Shown here one piece after another: positions 6,549 through 13,254 of a stretch of DNA of 13,948 bases. The notes beneath the pieces were generated by a model, which saw only the letters and a program-made list of their open reading frames with translations, did not search any database and was not told where the DNA came from. How positions within the stretch are numbered: position 1 is the first letter of the stretch; every line of letters starts with the position of its first letter. Origin of the DNA: M55B154 sp964486725 (lineage in GTDB: Bacteria > Spirochaetota > UBA4802 > UB4802); assembly GCA_964486725.1 (NCBI GenBank), contig CAZAOK010000105.1, positions 1-13,948 on the forward strand, given 5' to 3'. The position numbers and the translations under genes are program-made.

Positions 6549-9500
6549 TTGCGATACCGCCCAACGAATATCTCTGCCCTGTACTGTACTGTCCTGTTAT
6601 TTGCAGCAGTTATCCTGCAATGCATATATGCCGGACCGGTTCGTGCACGTCAAATGCCCTCACCTGTTGCGATCAAAGGAGAAATGAACCTTGAATCCAT
6701 CGATTTTAACCAGCACAGGCCGGTAAAACTTGACGGCCACTGGGAATTCTACTGGAAACAGCTTCTCACACCCGAAGATTTCGATACATGTAAAAAGATA
6801 CCGGCAGAACGTTATGCTGAAGTACCCGGTCAATGGAACGGTATAAAAATCAATAACACAACCCTCAGGGGGGACGGGTATGCCACCTACAGGCTGAAGG
6901 TAAAAACCGGAAACCATCAGCCCCAGCTGGCTATCAAGGCCATCGACATGCGTACCGCCTATCGCATGTTCGTAAACGGCAAAGAGGTGGCAAGAAACGG
7001 CAAGGTGGGAACAAGCAGGGAAAAGATGCGCCCGCAGTATCTTCCCCTGGTGGTGAATATTGAGGACAGATCCCCTGTGCTTGATATCATCGTACAGGTA
7101 TCCAACTATCACCACAGGATCGGGGGATTCTGGCGCTCATTGCAGCTTGGTAAAAATGAAGACCTGTACAACATGCGTCTGAAGCGCCTGAACTTCGAGT
7201 TCTTTCTTTTCGGCGGACTTATCATCATGGGACTCTATCACCTGGGGCTTTTTGTTATACGAAGAAAAGATCCATCCGCCCTTTACCTTGGTCTATTCTG
7301 TCTCATCATCGCCATACGGCCGATGATCACCGGCGAATATTTTTTAATACAGCATTTCCCCGATTTTAACTGGGAGGTGATGCTAAAGCTTGAATACCTG
7401 TCCCTTTACATGGGTGTTTTCCTCTTTGCCACATTCCTTCACTCTGTGTTTCCCGATGAGTTCTCCCGGCCATTTCTCCGGGTAACACAGGTAATATCAG
7501 CCGCCATGTCAGCCATGGTGATGGTTACTGTTACACGGTTGTATTCACACACGGTACAGGCTTTTGAAGTATTTACCCTGCTGGTAAGCCTGTATGCCGT
7601 ATACGTAGTGGCCAGGGCTATCATCAACAGGCGTGATGGCGCCCTTTTCTTTCTGGCAGGGATAATAATACTGCTCATTACTGTAACCAATGAAATTCTC
7701 TACGACAATATGATAATCGATACCGGTAACTACTTCGCCCTTGGGCTTCTTTTGTTTATACTGGCACAGGCCTTTCTGCTCTCCGTTCGATATTCCCGGG
7801 CGTTCACAAGCGTGGAAAACCTGTCTATGGAACTTGACCTGAAAAACCGTGAACTTATGGACATTGACCGCCTGAAAGACGATTTTCTTGCCAACGTGTC
7901 CCACGAGCTGCGTACCCCGTTAAATGGTATTATTGGTATTGCCGAGTCAATACACGACGGTGCGGCGGGAAAAATGACCCAAATGGCACGTCATAATCTT
8001 TCAATGATAGTGCACAGCGGGACGCGGCTATCCAACCTGGTAAACGACCTGCTGGACTTCTCACGATTGAAACACAGCGATATTGCCCTGAATCTACAGC
8101 CTCTTGACATGAAGTCAGTGGTCGACCTGGTGCTCGACCTTTCCAGGAACCTGTCGGGCAGTAAAGACCTTTCGCTAATTAACCTGGTACCCGAAGATGC
8201 CCCCCGCGTACTGGCAGATGAGAACAGGATACAGCAAGTACTGTTGAACCTTGTTGATAACGCCGTAAAATTTACCGACCATGGCGAAATACTTTTTTTA
8301 GCCTGCCCGGAAGAGGATTATCTTGCCATATACATATCGGATACGGGAATAGGCATAGATCAGAAAAATATCGAACGAATATTTGAACCCTTCGAACAGG
8401 CTGACGGTTCAATATCCCGTTTATACGGGGGGACGGGCATAGGGCTTTCCATCAGCAGTCAGCTTATAACTCTCCATGGAGGAACGATTACTGCAGAATC
8501 TGAACCGGGATCAGGCACAACTATTCGCATAACCCTTCCGCTATTTAAAAGCGTGGCACCCGCGTTAACCGAAAGCGGACAAAAAACCAGGATACAGGAT
8601 GACACCTATGTTTCACCGAAGGATGCCGCTGATGAGGACAATGATCTAATTGACATGGATGATATTACAACCAGCCTTCATTATACGAAAAAAGAACCAC
8701 CTTCTCATCCTTCCGTGATAATGATTGTGGATGATGACCCCGTAAATCTCCAGGTGCTTGAAAATCATTTGATCCTGGAAAATTATTCCGTGTCTAAATT
8801 CACCAGTGGCATTGCAGCCCTGAAAGCAATTGAATCAGGCCTGGCACCGGATCTTATGCTTCTGGATATTATGATGCCGAGAATTTCAGGTTACGATGTT
8901 GCCCGTACTGTACGCGAAAAGTACACCCTTTTCGAACTGCCAATTATACTTATTACCGCCAAGAATGCGCCCGCTGACATTATTACCGGGTTTGACTCTG
9001 GTGCCAATGACTATATTTCAAAACCGTTTTCAAGAGGAGAGCTCCTGGCAAGGGTGCATACCATGCTTGCACTGAAAAAGGCCATCAGCGAAACTAAAAA
9101 ACTTTCAGGCATTGAGCACGAGATGAACCTGGCCAGAAATATTCAGCAATCCATTATACCAAAGTGTCCACCGGTTATACCCGGTTTTTCTATTGCCGCC
9201 ACCTTTATTCCCATGCAGAGTATTGGCGGGGACTACTACGATTTCCACGTACTCGACCACCAACATGTGGGTATTCTCATAACAGATGTGTTCGGTCATG
9301 GTCTCGGTGCCGCCCTTATCGCGTCCATGATAAAAATCGTGTTCTACATGCAGAGAACCTGCGCTGATAACCCGGTACAGTTTCTCATGGAAATGAATCA
9401 CACCCTGAGCAATACCATTGAGAACCTGTATCTCACCGCCGGGTACGCCTTCATTGACCGGGATAAAGGAACCATCGCCTACGCCAACGCCGCCCATCCA

Positions 9501-9836
9501 CCCATGGTGATCTACCGTCGAAACACTGAAGAGCTGATAGAATGCAAACCCAGGGGACGACTGATCGGATGGCTTGAAGATATTGAAACCGAATGTATTG
9601 TACAAACCATACAAACTGGTGACAGGATAGTACTATATACTGATGGTATTGTTGAAGCACACAACGCGCGACACGAATTGTTCGGCTATGATGCCTTTTA
9701 CAGCCTTATCGCCGAAAACAGTCATCTCCCCCCTTCACTGTTCACTGATTTCCTCTTTGACCAATTAAGAGAATGGACAGGCAACCCCGACCAATTCCAG
9801 GACGATGCGTCTATCGTTGTTGTCGACATTGAATAG
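6549..9836 (+). CDS. 7TMR-DISM sensor fused to histidine kinase, receiver and SpoIIE-type PP2C phosphatase
   Basis: 1095-residue membrane signalling protein. Signal-peptide-like N-terminus, then a periplasmic 7TMR-DISM jelly-roll domain (about 40-200, HWEFYWK, VPGQWN) and a 7TM block (about 215-415). HisKA has phospho-acceptor H452 (SHELRTPLNG). HATPase (about 555-665) has N567/N571, DTGIGI at 598-603 and GGTGIGLS at 627-634. After an acidic linker the receiver (about 722-840) has D728-D730, phospho-acceptor D773, T803 and K825. A coil with LARNIQQSIIP leads to a PP2C/SpoIIE domain (about 875-1095) with metal-binding D895 (GGDYYD), D913, D1032 and D1086. All catalytic residues are intact. The predicted relay H452 to D773 would switch a Ser/Thr phosphatase, typically acting on an anti-sigma-antagonist; no such partner is in the window. 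TTG is the only upstream in-frame start (stop at 6528); SD is weak. Confidence 0.9.
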   Translation: MRYRPTNISALYCTVLLFAAVILQCIYAGPVRARQMPSPVAIKGEMNLESIDFNQHRPVKLDGHWEFYWKQLLTPEDFDTCKKIPAERYAEVPGQWNGIKINNTTLRGDGYATYRLKVKTGNHQPQLAIKAIDMRTAYRMFVNGKEVARNGKVGTSREKMRPQYLPLVVNIEDRSPVLDIIVQVSNYHHRIGGFWRSLQLGKNEDLYNMRLKRLNFEFFLFGGLIIMGLYHLGLFVIRRKDPSALYLGLFCLIIAIRPMITGEYFLIQHFPDFNWEVMLKLEYLSLYMGVFLFATFLHSVFPDEFSRPFLRVTQVISAAMSAMVMVTVTRLYSHTVQAFEVFTLLVSLYAVYVVARAIINRRDGALFFLAGIIILLITVTNEILYDNMIIDTGNYFALGLLLFILAQAFLLSVRYSRAFTSVENLSMELDLKNRELMDIDRLKDDFLANVSHELRTPLNGIIGIAESIHDGAAGKMTQMARHNLSMIVHSGTRLSNLVNDLLDFSRLKHSDIALNLQPLDMKSVVDLVLDLSRNLSGSKDLSLINLVPEDAPRVLADENRIQQVLLNLVDNAVKFTDHGEILFLACPEEDYLAIYISDTGIGIDQKNIERIFEPFEQADGSISRLYGGTGIGLSISSQLITLHGGTITAESEPGSGTTIRITLPLFKSVAPALTESGQKTRIQDDTYVSPKDAADEDNDLIDMDDITTSLHYTKKEPPSHPSVIMIVDDDPVNLQVLENHLILENYSVSKFTSGIAALKAIESGLAPDLMLLDIMMPRISGYDVARTVREKYTLFELPIILITAKNAPADIITGFDSGANDYISKPFSRGELLARVHTMLALKKAISETKKLSGIEHEMNLARNIQQSIIPKCPPVIPGFSIAATFIPMQSIGGDYYDFHVLDHQHVGILITDVFGHGLGAALIASMIKIVFYMQRTCADNPVQFLMEMNHTLSNTIENLYLTAGYAFIDRDKGTIAYANAAHPPMVIYRRNTEELIECKPRGRLIGWLEDIETECIVQTIQTGDRIVLYTDGIVEAHNARHELFGYDAFYSLIAENSHLPPSLFTDFLFDQLREWTGNPDQFQDDASIVVVDIE

Positions 9837-9841
9837 GACCA

Positions 9842-9865
9842 CAGAGGCTCAGAGGTACAGAGGTA
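9842..9865. repeat. 8-bp tandem repeat CAGAGGYW x3
   Basis: CAGAGGCT, CAGAGGTA, CAGAGGTA directly after one another, preceded by ACCA, in the 60-nt gap between the convergent sensor and speE genes. It resembles the ACCACAGAGGCACAGAGG type of dispersed intergenic repeat known to me from many environmental genomes. No terminator hairpin is visible in this gap. Confidence 0.7.
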
Positions 9866-9896
9866 CGAGTGACGGATAACGGGTTAAGTCCAAAGA

Positions 9897-10754
9897 TCAG
9901 AAGTTAACCCGACGGCGAACGAATTCAGGGAGGGCGAAGGCGCCGCGGTGTATGTGGGGGTTGTAGTAGTTCAGGGTATCCCGCATCGATGCCGTACGGG
10001 TGTCATCCATATCTTTCAGGCCGTCGTATTTCTTCGAGCAGAAGGTAAAACCGATCATGCCGCTTGGATAGGTGGGCACCATGGTGTAATAATATGACGG
10101 GGCGGCGTAATGCTTTTTGGCATAGCCTGTCAATTTTGCCACGATGCTTTCATGGTAAAAGAATGACTCTGACTGTGTAACCGCAATACCGTCTTCACGA
10201 AGGGACTCTTTCATGTCCATGTAAAACTGTTCAGAGAAAAGCACTTCGGCAGGCCCGATAGGATCGGATGAATCAACGAGTATGATATCAAAGGCGTTCT
10301 TATTCTCGGCAACGAATTTCGCGCCGTCGGCTGTATGCACGGTTACCCTGCTGTCATCGAATGATGAGGCAAGTTCTGGGAAATGCTTCTGCGAGAGGCG
10401 GATCACGTCACCGTCTATTTCACATATATCAACGGTTTTCACGGTTGTATGCTTCAGCACTTCTTTCATCGTGCCGCCGTCACCGCCACCAATTATACAA
10501 ATGTTTTCAGGGCAGGGGTGGGTGGACATGGGCACATGGGCAAGCATCTCATGGTAACCGCACTCGTCCCACTCGGTAAGCATTATCACCCCGTCAAGCA
10601 CCAGCATCTTGCCGAAAGGTCTTGTTTTATATACTTCAATTCGTTGAAATTTCGAATCGTATGCCTCGATGAGATCCTCTATCTTGATCTTCATGGTTCG
10701 GCCGGCCTGCATTTCCAGTATTTCCTCAAACCACAGGTTAGACTCTATTGCCAT
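9897..10754 (-). CDS. speE: polyamine aminopropyltransferase (spermidine synthase)
   Basis: Transfers the aminopropyl group of decarboxylated AdoMet to an amine acceptor, classically putrescine to give spermidine. 285 residues, the normal length. N-terminal beta domain with FGKMLVLDGVIMLTEWDE, then a Rossmann domain with GGGDGGT at 89-95, E112 for the nucleoside, DGAKF at 143-147 and DSSDPIGPAE at 161-170 with the catalytic Asp D161; Y68 and the EMLAHVP stretch also fit. AGGTGATG precedes the ATG by about 5 nt. It lies downstream of speD and the second speD-like gene on the same strand, but after a 348-nt repeat-containing gap, so it may have its own promoter. The acceptor amine cannot be decided from sequence; agmatine is possible. 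Confidence 0.93.
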   Translation of the reverse strand: MAIESNLWFEEILEMQAGRTMKIKIEDLIEAYDSKFQRIEVYKTRPFGKMLVLDGVIMLTEWDECGYHEMLAHVPMSTHPCPENICIIGGGDGGTMKEVLKHTTVKTVDICEIDGDVIRLSQKHFPELASSFDDSRVTVHTADGAKFVAENKNAFDIILVDSSDPIGPAEVLFSEQFYMDMKESLREDGIAVTQSESFFYHESIVAKLTGYAKKHYAAPSYYYTMVPTYPSGMIGFTFCSKKYDGLKDMDDTRTASMRDTLNYYNPHIHRGAFALPEFVRRRVNF

Positions 10755-10867
10755 AGTACATCACCTCTGCCTGTATAATTAACTAATAAAACTGTTTCCG
10801 GATTATTTGGAATGAAAAACTATTATTTAGAATAACAATCTATGAAATTGCATTTACATAATTTTTT

Positions 10868-10967
10868 AACCGCAGATACACGCAGATAAACACAGATAAT
10901 GGGATTAATTATCAACCATTAATGATAATCAGCGTTAATCTGCGTGTATCGAGCGAAGCGGGCGGTT
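10868..10967. repeat. 100-bp imperfect palindromic repeat, CGCAGATA type
   Basis: Ends are AACCGC (10868-10873) and GCGGTT (10962-10967). Perfect 13-bp arms GATACACGCAGAT (10875-10887) and ATCTGCGTGTATC (10938-10950) continue inward with partial pairing. The left arm is itself a tandem of about 10-nt units (CGCAGATACA, CGCAGATAAA, CACAGATAAT). The right arm has an extra block of about 11 nt, GAGCGAAGCGG, between the stem and the terminal GCGGTT. It encodes no protein. It looks like a dispersed MITE- or REP-like family; I recall similar sequences in unrelated bacteria. Confidence 0.75.
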
Positions 10968-11031
10968 TCATATATTTAGAGCCATATGATATCATAAGCT
11001 CCTCGCCGGATGGTTAATATTGGTTTATATT

Positions 11032-11050
11032 CAAAAAAATCATTTATGAT
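11032..11050 (-). terminator. possible weak terminator after the speD pair
   Basis: On the minus strand ATCAT-AA-ATGAT is followed directly by seven T (11039-11033). It lies 53 nt downstream of the second speD-like stop. The 5-bp AT-rich stem is weak, so confidence is low. Confidence 0.3.
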
Positions 11051-11102
11051 AGTTTTCCCAACATTCCGGAATGAGCCACTAATACCTTAAAACATACCGG
11101 GT

Positions 11103-11522
11103 CTACTTCCTCATGGCCACATTGGTATTATAATCGGTTCCCCTGAAATAGCTCAGTGAAAAATGAGCCGCAACATCAGGATCGTAATATTTGCAACTGA
11201 ATACGTCAATATACGCCGTATTGGTAAGATTGGCGAAGTGACCCGATATCAACGATGTTTCGATAAGCTGTACCATCGAATATCCCGCCACACGTTCATC
11301 TTCACCAAAATGCACTACCTGCGTCTCTCCGAATCGTTTCATCCCGATCAGGTCACATAACTGCACCACGTACTGGCGTATCATCTCCGCGTCCCTGATA
11401 ATTTCGGGATCACAGTTATGAATGTCGATACTGCAGTAAAGGCCCCATGCGCCAAGCTCGTCGAACCGTTCTTCTGATGGTACATTTTGCAATACTTCTT
11501 TATTATTCAACAAAGTTGACAT
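11103..11522 (-). CDS. SpeD-fold paralogue, putative pyruvoyl-dependent decarboxylase or SpeD partner
   Basis: 139 residues; not annotated confidently by eye beyond the AdoMet decarboxylase class 1b fold. Ungapped alignment to the adjacent SpeD is clear around GYSMVQLIETS (80-90) and AYIDVFSC (103-110). S82, S90, H95 and C110 fall exactly where S55, S63 (pyruvoyl precursor), H68 and C83 of SpeD lie (+5 and +20 from the serine). However, the residue before the serine is Thr89, not Glu, and the HTWPE segment that follows H68 is replaced by HFANL, so AdoMet is unlikely to be the substrate. An N-terminal extension of about 25 residues is extra. Start: ATG at 11522 with a perfect GGAGGT 5 nt upstream, inside the end of speD (20-nt overlap). 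Candidates: arginine or ornithine decarboxylase of SpeD descent, or a non-catalytic partner of SpeD. Confidence 0.75.
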   Translation of the reverse strand: MSTLLNNKEVLQNVPSEERFDELGAWGLYCSIDIHNCDPEIIRDAEMIRQYVVQLCDLIGMKRFGETQVVHFGEDERVAGYSMVQLIETSLISGHFANLTNTAYIDVFSCKYYDPDVAAHFSLSYFRGTDYNTNVAMRK

Positions 11523-11913
11523 TCTCCACCTCCGGTGGCACTAAATTTCCTTTTATAGATTCATCACGTTCCAGCATTCCCCGCTGAAACTGGTATATGG
11601 AACAGCGTTCGGCTTCAAGCTTTTCTGTAATATAATCAATAGCGATACGGTAATTATGCTCACCACAGGTAAACACGTCTACCGCCGCGTAACTATGCTC
11701 TGGCCATGTGTGTATGGTGATATGTGATTCAGCGATCACCACCACGCCGCTTATACCATAAGGCGAAAATTTGTGAAAGAAAGGTTTAACGATAGTGGCA
11801 TTAGAGAGTTCGGCAGCGGCCGTCAATACCTCCTCAACCTTTTGAATGTCATTAATGTGAAACTCGTTACAGTCGAAGAGTTCCGCTATTATGTGTGTAC
11901 CCAACCCCTCCAT
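11503..11913 (-). CDS. speD: S-adenosylmethionine decarboxylase proenzyme, class 1b
   Basis: Pyruvoyl enzyme that decarboxylates AdoMet to supply the aminopropyl donor for SpeE. 136 residues, close to the family norm. The proenzyme cleaves itself between E62 and S63 in AESHITIHTWPE; S63 becomes the pyruvoyl group. H68 and C83 (FTCG) complete the catalytic set, at the same numbers as in the characterised Thermotoga enzyme. HKFSPYGISGVVVI (47-60) and HTWPEHSYAAVDVF are almost textbook. The C-terminal extension of about 20 residues (DESIKGNLVPPEV...) is charged. ATG at 11913 is preceded by GAGGTGG at a good distance. The stop lies inside the next gene, so the two are translationally coupled; speE follows further downstream on the same strand. 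Confidence 0.95.
   Translation of the reverse strand: MEGLGTHIIAELFDCNEFHINDIQKVEEVLTAAAELSNATIVKPFFHKFSPYGISGVVVIAESHITIHTWPEHSYAAVDVFTCGEHNYRIAIDYITEKLEAERCSIYQFQRGMLERDESIKGNLVPPEVENVNFVE
11528..11533 (-). promoter_or_regulatory. strong Shine-Dalgarno deciding the start of the SpeD paralogue
   Basis: GGAGGT on the minus strand, 5 nt before the ATG at 11522, within the last codons of speD. It shows that the overlapping gene is independently initiated and is not a frameshifted tail of speD. Confidence 0.75.
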
Positions 11914-12239
11914 GGCACCACCTCATTATACTTAATATCATCTACACCAGGGTGTGTGTATGCACTTTAAAAATCACATCGCGCCGGGACAATGCCCTGA
12001 GGATCATCTGCTGCGCAAAGAGAAAGATATCCCTGTGTTATACAGGAATATTGTCAATTATATTTATCACGCAGTTTCTATTTATTCAGAAATAATCAGA
12101 ATTTATAGTTTAGATATCACCCCACCACTCAGGGAAACGACAATAATATACCACTTCTGTATTTATCAACTATAATATTTATGTGATTCTGAAAAAAACG
12201 TATCAATCATGACGGTTGCTTTCAAAAAAAATATGAGAT
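11914..12239. other. 326-nt intergenic region between speD and egtD, no gene
   Basis: No convincing coding region. AT-rich, with a CCTGT-N5-ACAGG palindrome at 12032-12046 and a TTGACA on the minus strand at 12057-12052 that lacks a well-spaced -10. TATAAT at 11930-11925 sits too close to the speD ribosome binding site to be its -10. The speD promoter probably lies here but I cannot place it. The egtD end carries a weak terminator. Confidence 0.6.
12032..12046. promoter_or_regulatory. interrupted palindrome CCTGT-N5-ACAGG upstream of speD
   Basis: CCTGTGTTATACAGG, 119-133 nt upstream of the speD ATG. Compared with the reverse complement of the copy at 3389-3403 (CCTGTTATATACAGG), it differs at two of 15 positions. 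It may be an operator or a small hairpin in a leader. Confidence 0.35.
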
Positions 12240-12249
12240 TCACACTCTC
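12224..12249 (-). terminator. possible weak terminator at the egtD stop
   Basis: On the minus strand GAGA (12249-12246), 7-nt loop containing the egtD stop, TCTC (12238-12235), then ATA and eight T (12231-12224). A 4-bp stem is short; the T-run is the better part of the evidence. Confidence 0.3.
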
Positions 12250-13229
12250 CACAGGCAATCCGCGAAATACCGCCGGCTGTCATACAGAATATTTTCAACC
12301 GTGAAACCGGTGCTTTCTGCCAGGCTGAGAACCTGCTTTTCTGTAAACTTGTATGATGATTCTGTGTGTACCGCTTCTCCTGCTTCAAAGGTGCAGGTCA
12401 TTGACACTGCCTCAATACGAACTTCCTGTTTGATACGGCTTACCAGGTAGCTTTTTATGGCATCTTCACCGGGATGCCAGTGGCTTTTATAGCTGAACTG
12501 TCCTGTATTAAAATTTCCGTCAAGCTCACGGTTGATCCTTTCAAGAATATTCATGTTGAACCGGGCGGTGATGCCTTCAGAATCATTGTAAGCCCTTTCC
12601 ATGATATGTATGTCTTTAACCATGTCAAATCCTGTAAACAGGTAGTCACCGGGATTCATTGACGCGTGAAGACTTTTCAAAAAAATGGCTCGTTCTTCCG
12701 GTGTGAAATTTCCAATATTTGACCCCAGAAACAACACCACATTTCGCGACGATCCTGAATCCGCGAGCCAGCGAAGCCCTGCGAAATAGTCTGTTACCAG
12801 CCCTTTAACTTTCAGTACAGGGTATTCACTTTCCAGTTCTGCCAGGAGCAGGTGTATCGCACCCTCTGATATATCTATTGGAACATACGTGATGTCATCA
12901 TATTTTTCCAGCAATCCTTCCAGCATGATCTTCGTTTTTTTCCCGTCACCTGCCCCCAGTTCAACCAGGTTGAGTCCGCCATTCCCTATGGCATCGGCGA
13001 TATAGCCGGCGTTATTTTGTAGAATTTCTGTTTCACAATCAGTAAGGTAATATTCCGGAAGGTCCATTATTCGGCAGAAGAGGCTGCTCCCCGCGTCATC
13101 GTATATATACTTGCTCGGTAAACTTTTGTTATCGGCGGACAGACCCTTTCGAACATCTTCCGCGAAAAGATTGTAAAGATCACCGGGTATTGTCTCTACG
13201 GGATCAAGTACCATGTATCCATTTTTCAT
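12240..13229 (-). CDS. egtD: EgtD-type L-histidine N-alpha-methyltransferase
   Basis: AdoMet-dependent enzyme of the Methyltransf_33 family; EgtD trimethylates histidine to hercynine, the ergothioneine precursor. 329 residues, the usual length. Signature segments: LPSKYIYDDAGSSLF (37-51), LPEYYLTDCETEIL (57-70), AdoMet loop ELGAGDGKKT (90-99), PIDIS (117-121), FLGSNIGNF (167-175), MNPGDYLFTGFDM (191-203), YNDSEGITARFN (214-225) and HTESSYKF (288-295). G169/N174 and E290/S292 correspond to mycobacterial EgtD G161/N166 and E282/S284, which hold the histidine substrate. The ATG at 13229 has GGAGG 7 nt upstream; starts at 13235 or 13271 are open but badly spaced or overlap the previous gene. It follows the cysteine desulfurase by 25 nt. 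No EgtB or other sulfur-inserting enzyme is visible. Confidence 0.88.
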   Translation of the reverse strand: MKNGYMVLDPVETIPGDLYNLFAEDVRKGLSADNKSLPSKYIYDDAGSSLFCRIMDLPEYYLTDCETEILQNNAGYIADAIGNGGLNLVELGAGDGKKTKIMLEGLLEKYDDITYVPIDISEGAIHLLLAELESEYPVLKVKGLVTDYFAGLRWLADSGSSRNVVLFLGSNIGNFTPEERAIFLKSLHASMNPGDYLFTGFDMVKDIHIMERAYNDSEGITARFNMNILERINRELDGNFNTGQFSYKSHWHPGEDAIKSYLVSRIKQEVRIEAVSMTCTFEAGEAVHTESSYKFTEKQVLSLAESTGFTVENILYDSRRYFADCLWRV

Positions 13230-13236
13230 TATCATG

Positions 13237-13241
13237 CCTCC
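13237..13241 (-). promoter_or_regulatory. Shine-Dalgarno deciding the egtD start
   Basis: GGAGG on the minus strand. It is 7 nt from the ATG at 13229 but only 1 nt from the ATG at 13235, so the later ATG is the likely start. Confidence 0.65.
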
Positions 13242-13254
13242 AGATGTCCCCGTG

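Larger units (their letters stand above)
10755..11102. other. 348-nt intergenic region with repeats, no gene
   Basis: No credible coding region on either strand. It holds a 100-bp imperfect palindromic repeat (10868-10967), two perfect 12-bp palindromes (TATGATATCATA at 10985-10996, CATTCCGGAATG at 11062-11073) and a weak AT-type terminator (11050-11032). The end next to speE is AT-rich with a TATACA on the minus strand (10777-10772) but no convincing -35. Confidence 0.7.

Noticed and set aside
9105..9614. 169-codon open frame antisense to the phosphatase domain
   Set aside because: Fully inside a well-supported gene whose catalytic motifs are intact; a shadow frame.
10868..10967. CRISPR array
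   Set aside because: Units are about 10 nt with no unique spacers, and the structure is one palindrome; no cas genes are present.
11503..11522. The two SpeD genes as one frameshifted gene
   Set aside because: Each encodes a complete SpeD fold with its own processing serine, and the second has a perfect Shine-Dalgarno, so the overlap is a real gene junction.
11925..11930. Perfect TATAAT on the minus strand upstream of speD
   Set aside because: It would place the transcription start inside the speD ribosome binding site, and the -35 position reads ACCCTG. Probably chance in AT-rich DNA.
11954..12175. 73-codon open frame on the plus strand in the speD-egtD gap
   Set aside because: No ribosome binding site, no recognisable domain, and its composition looks like translated AT-rich intergenic sequence.
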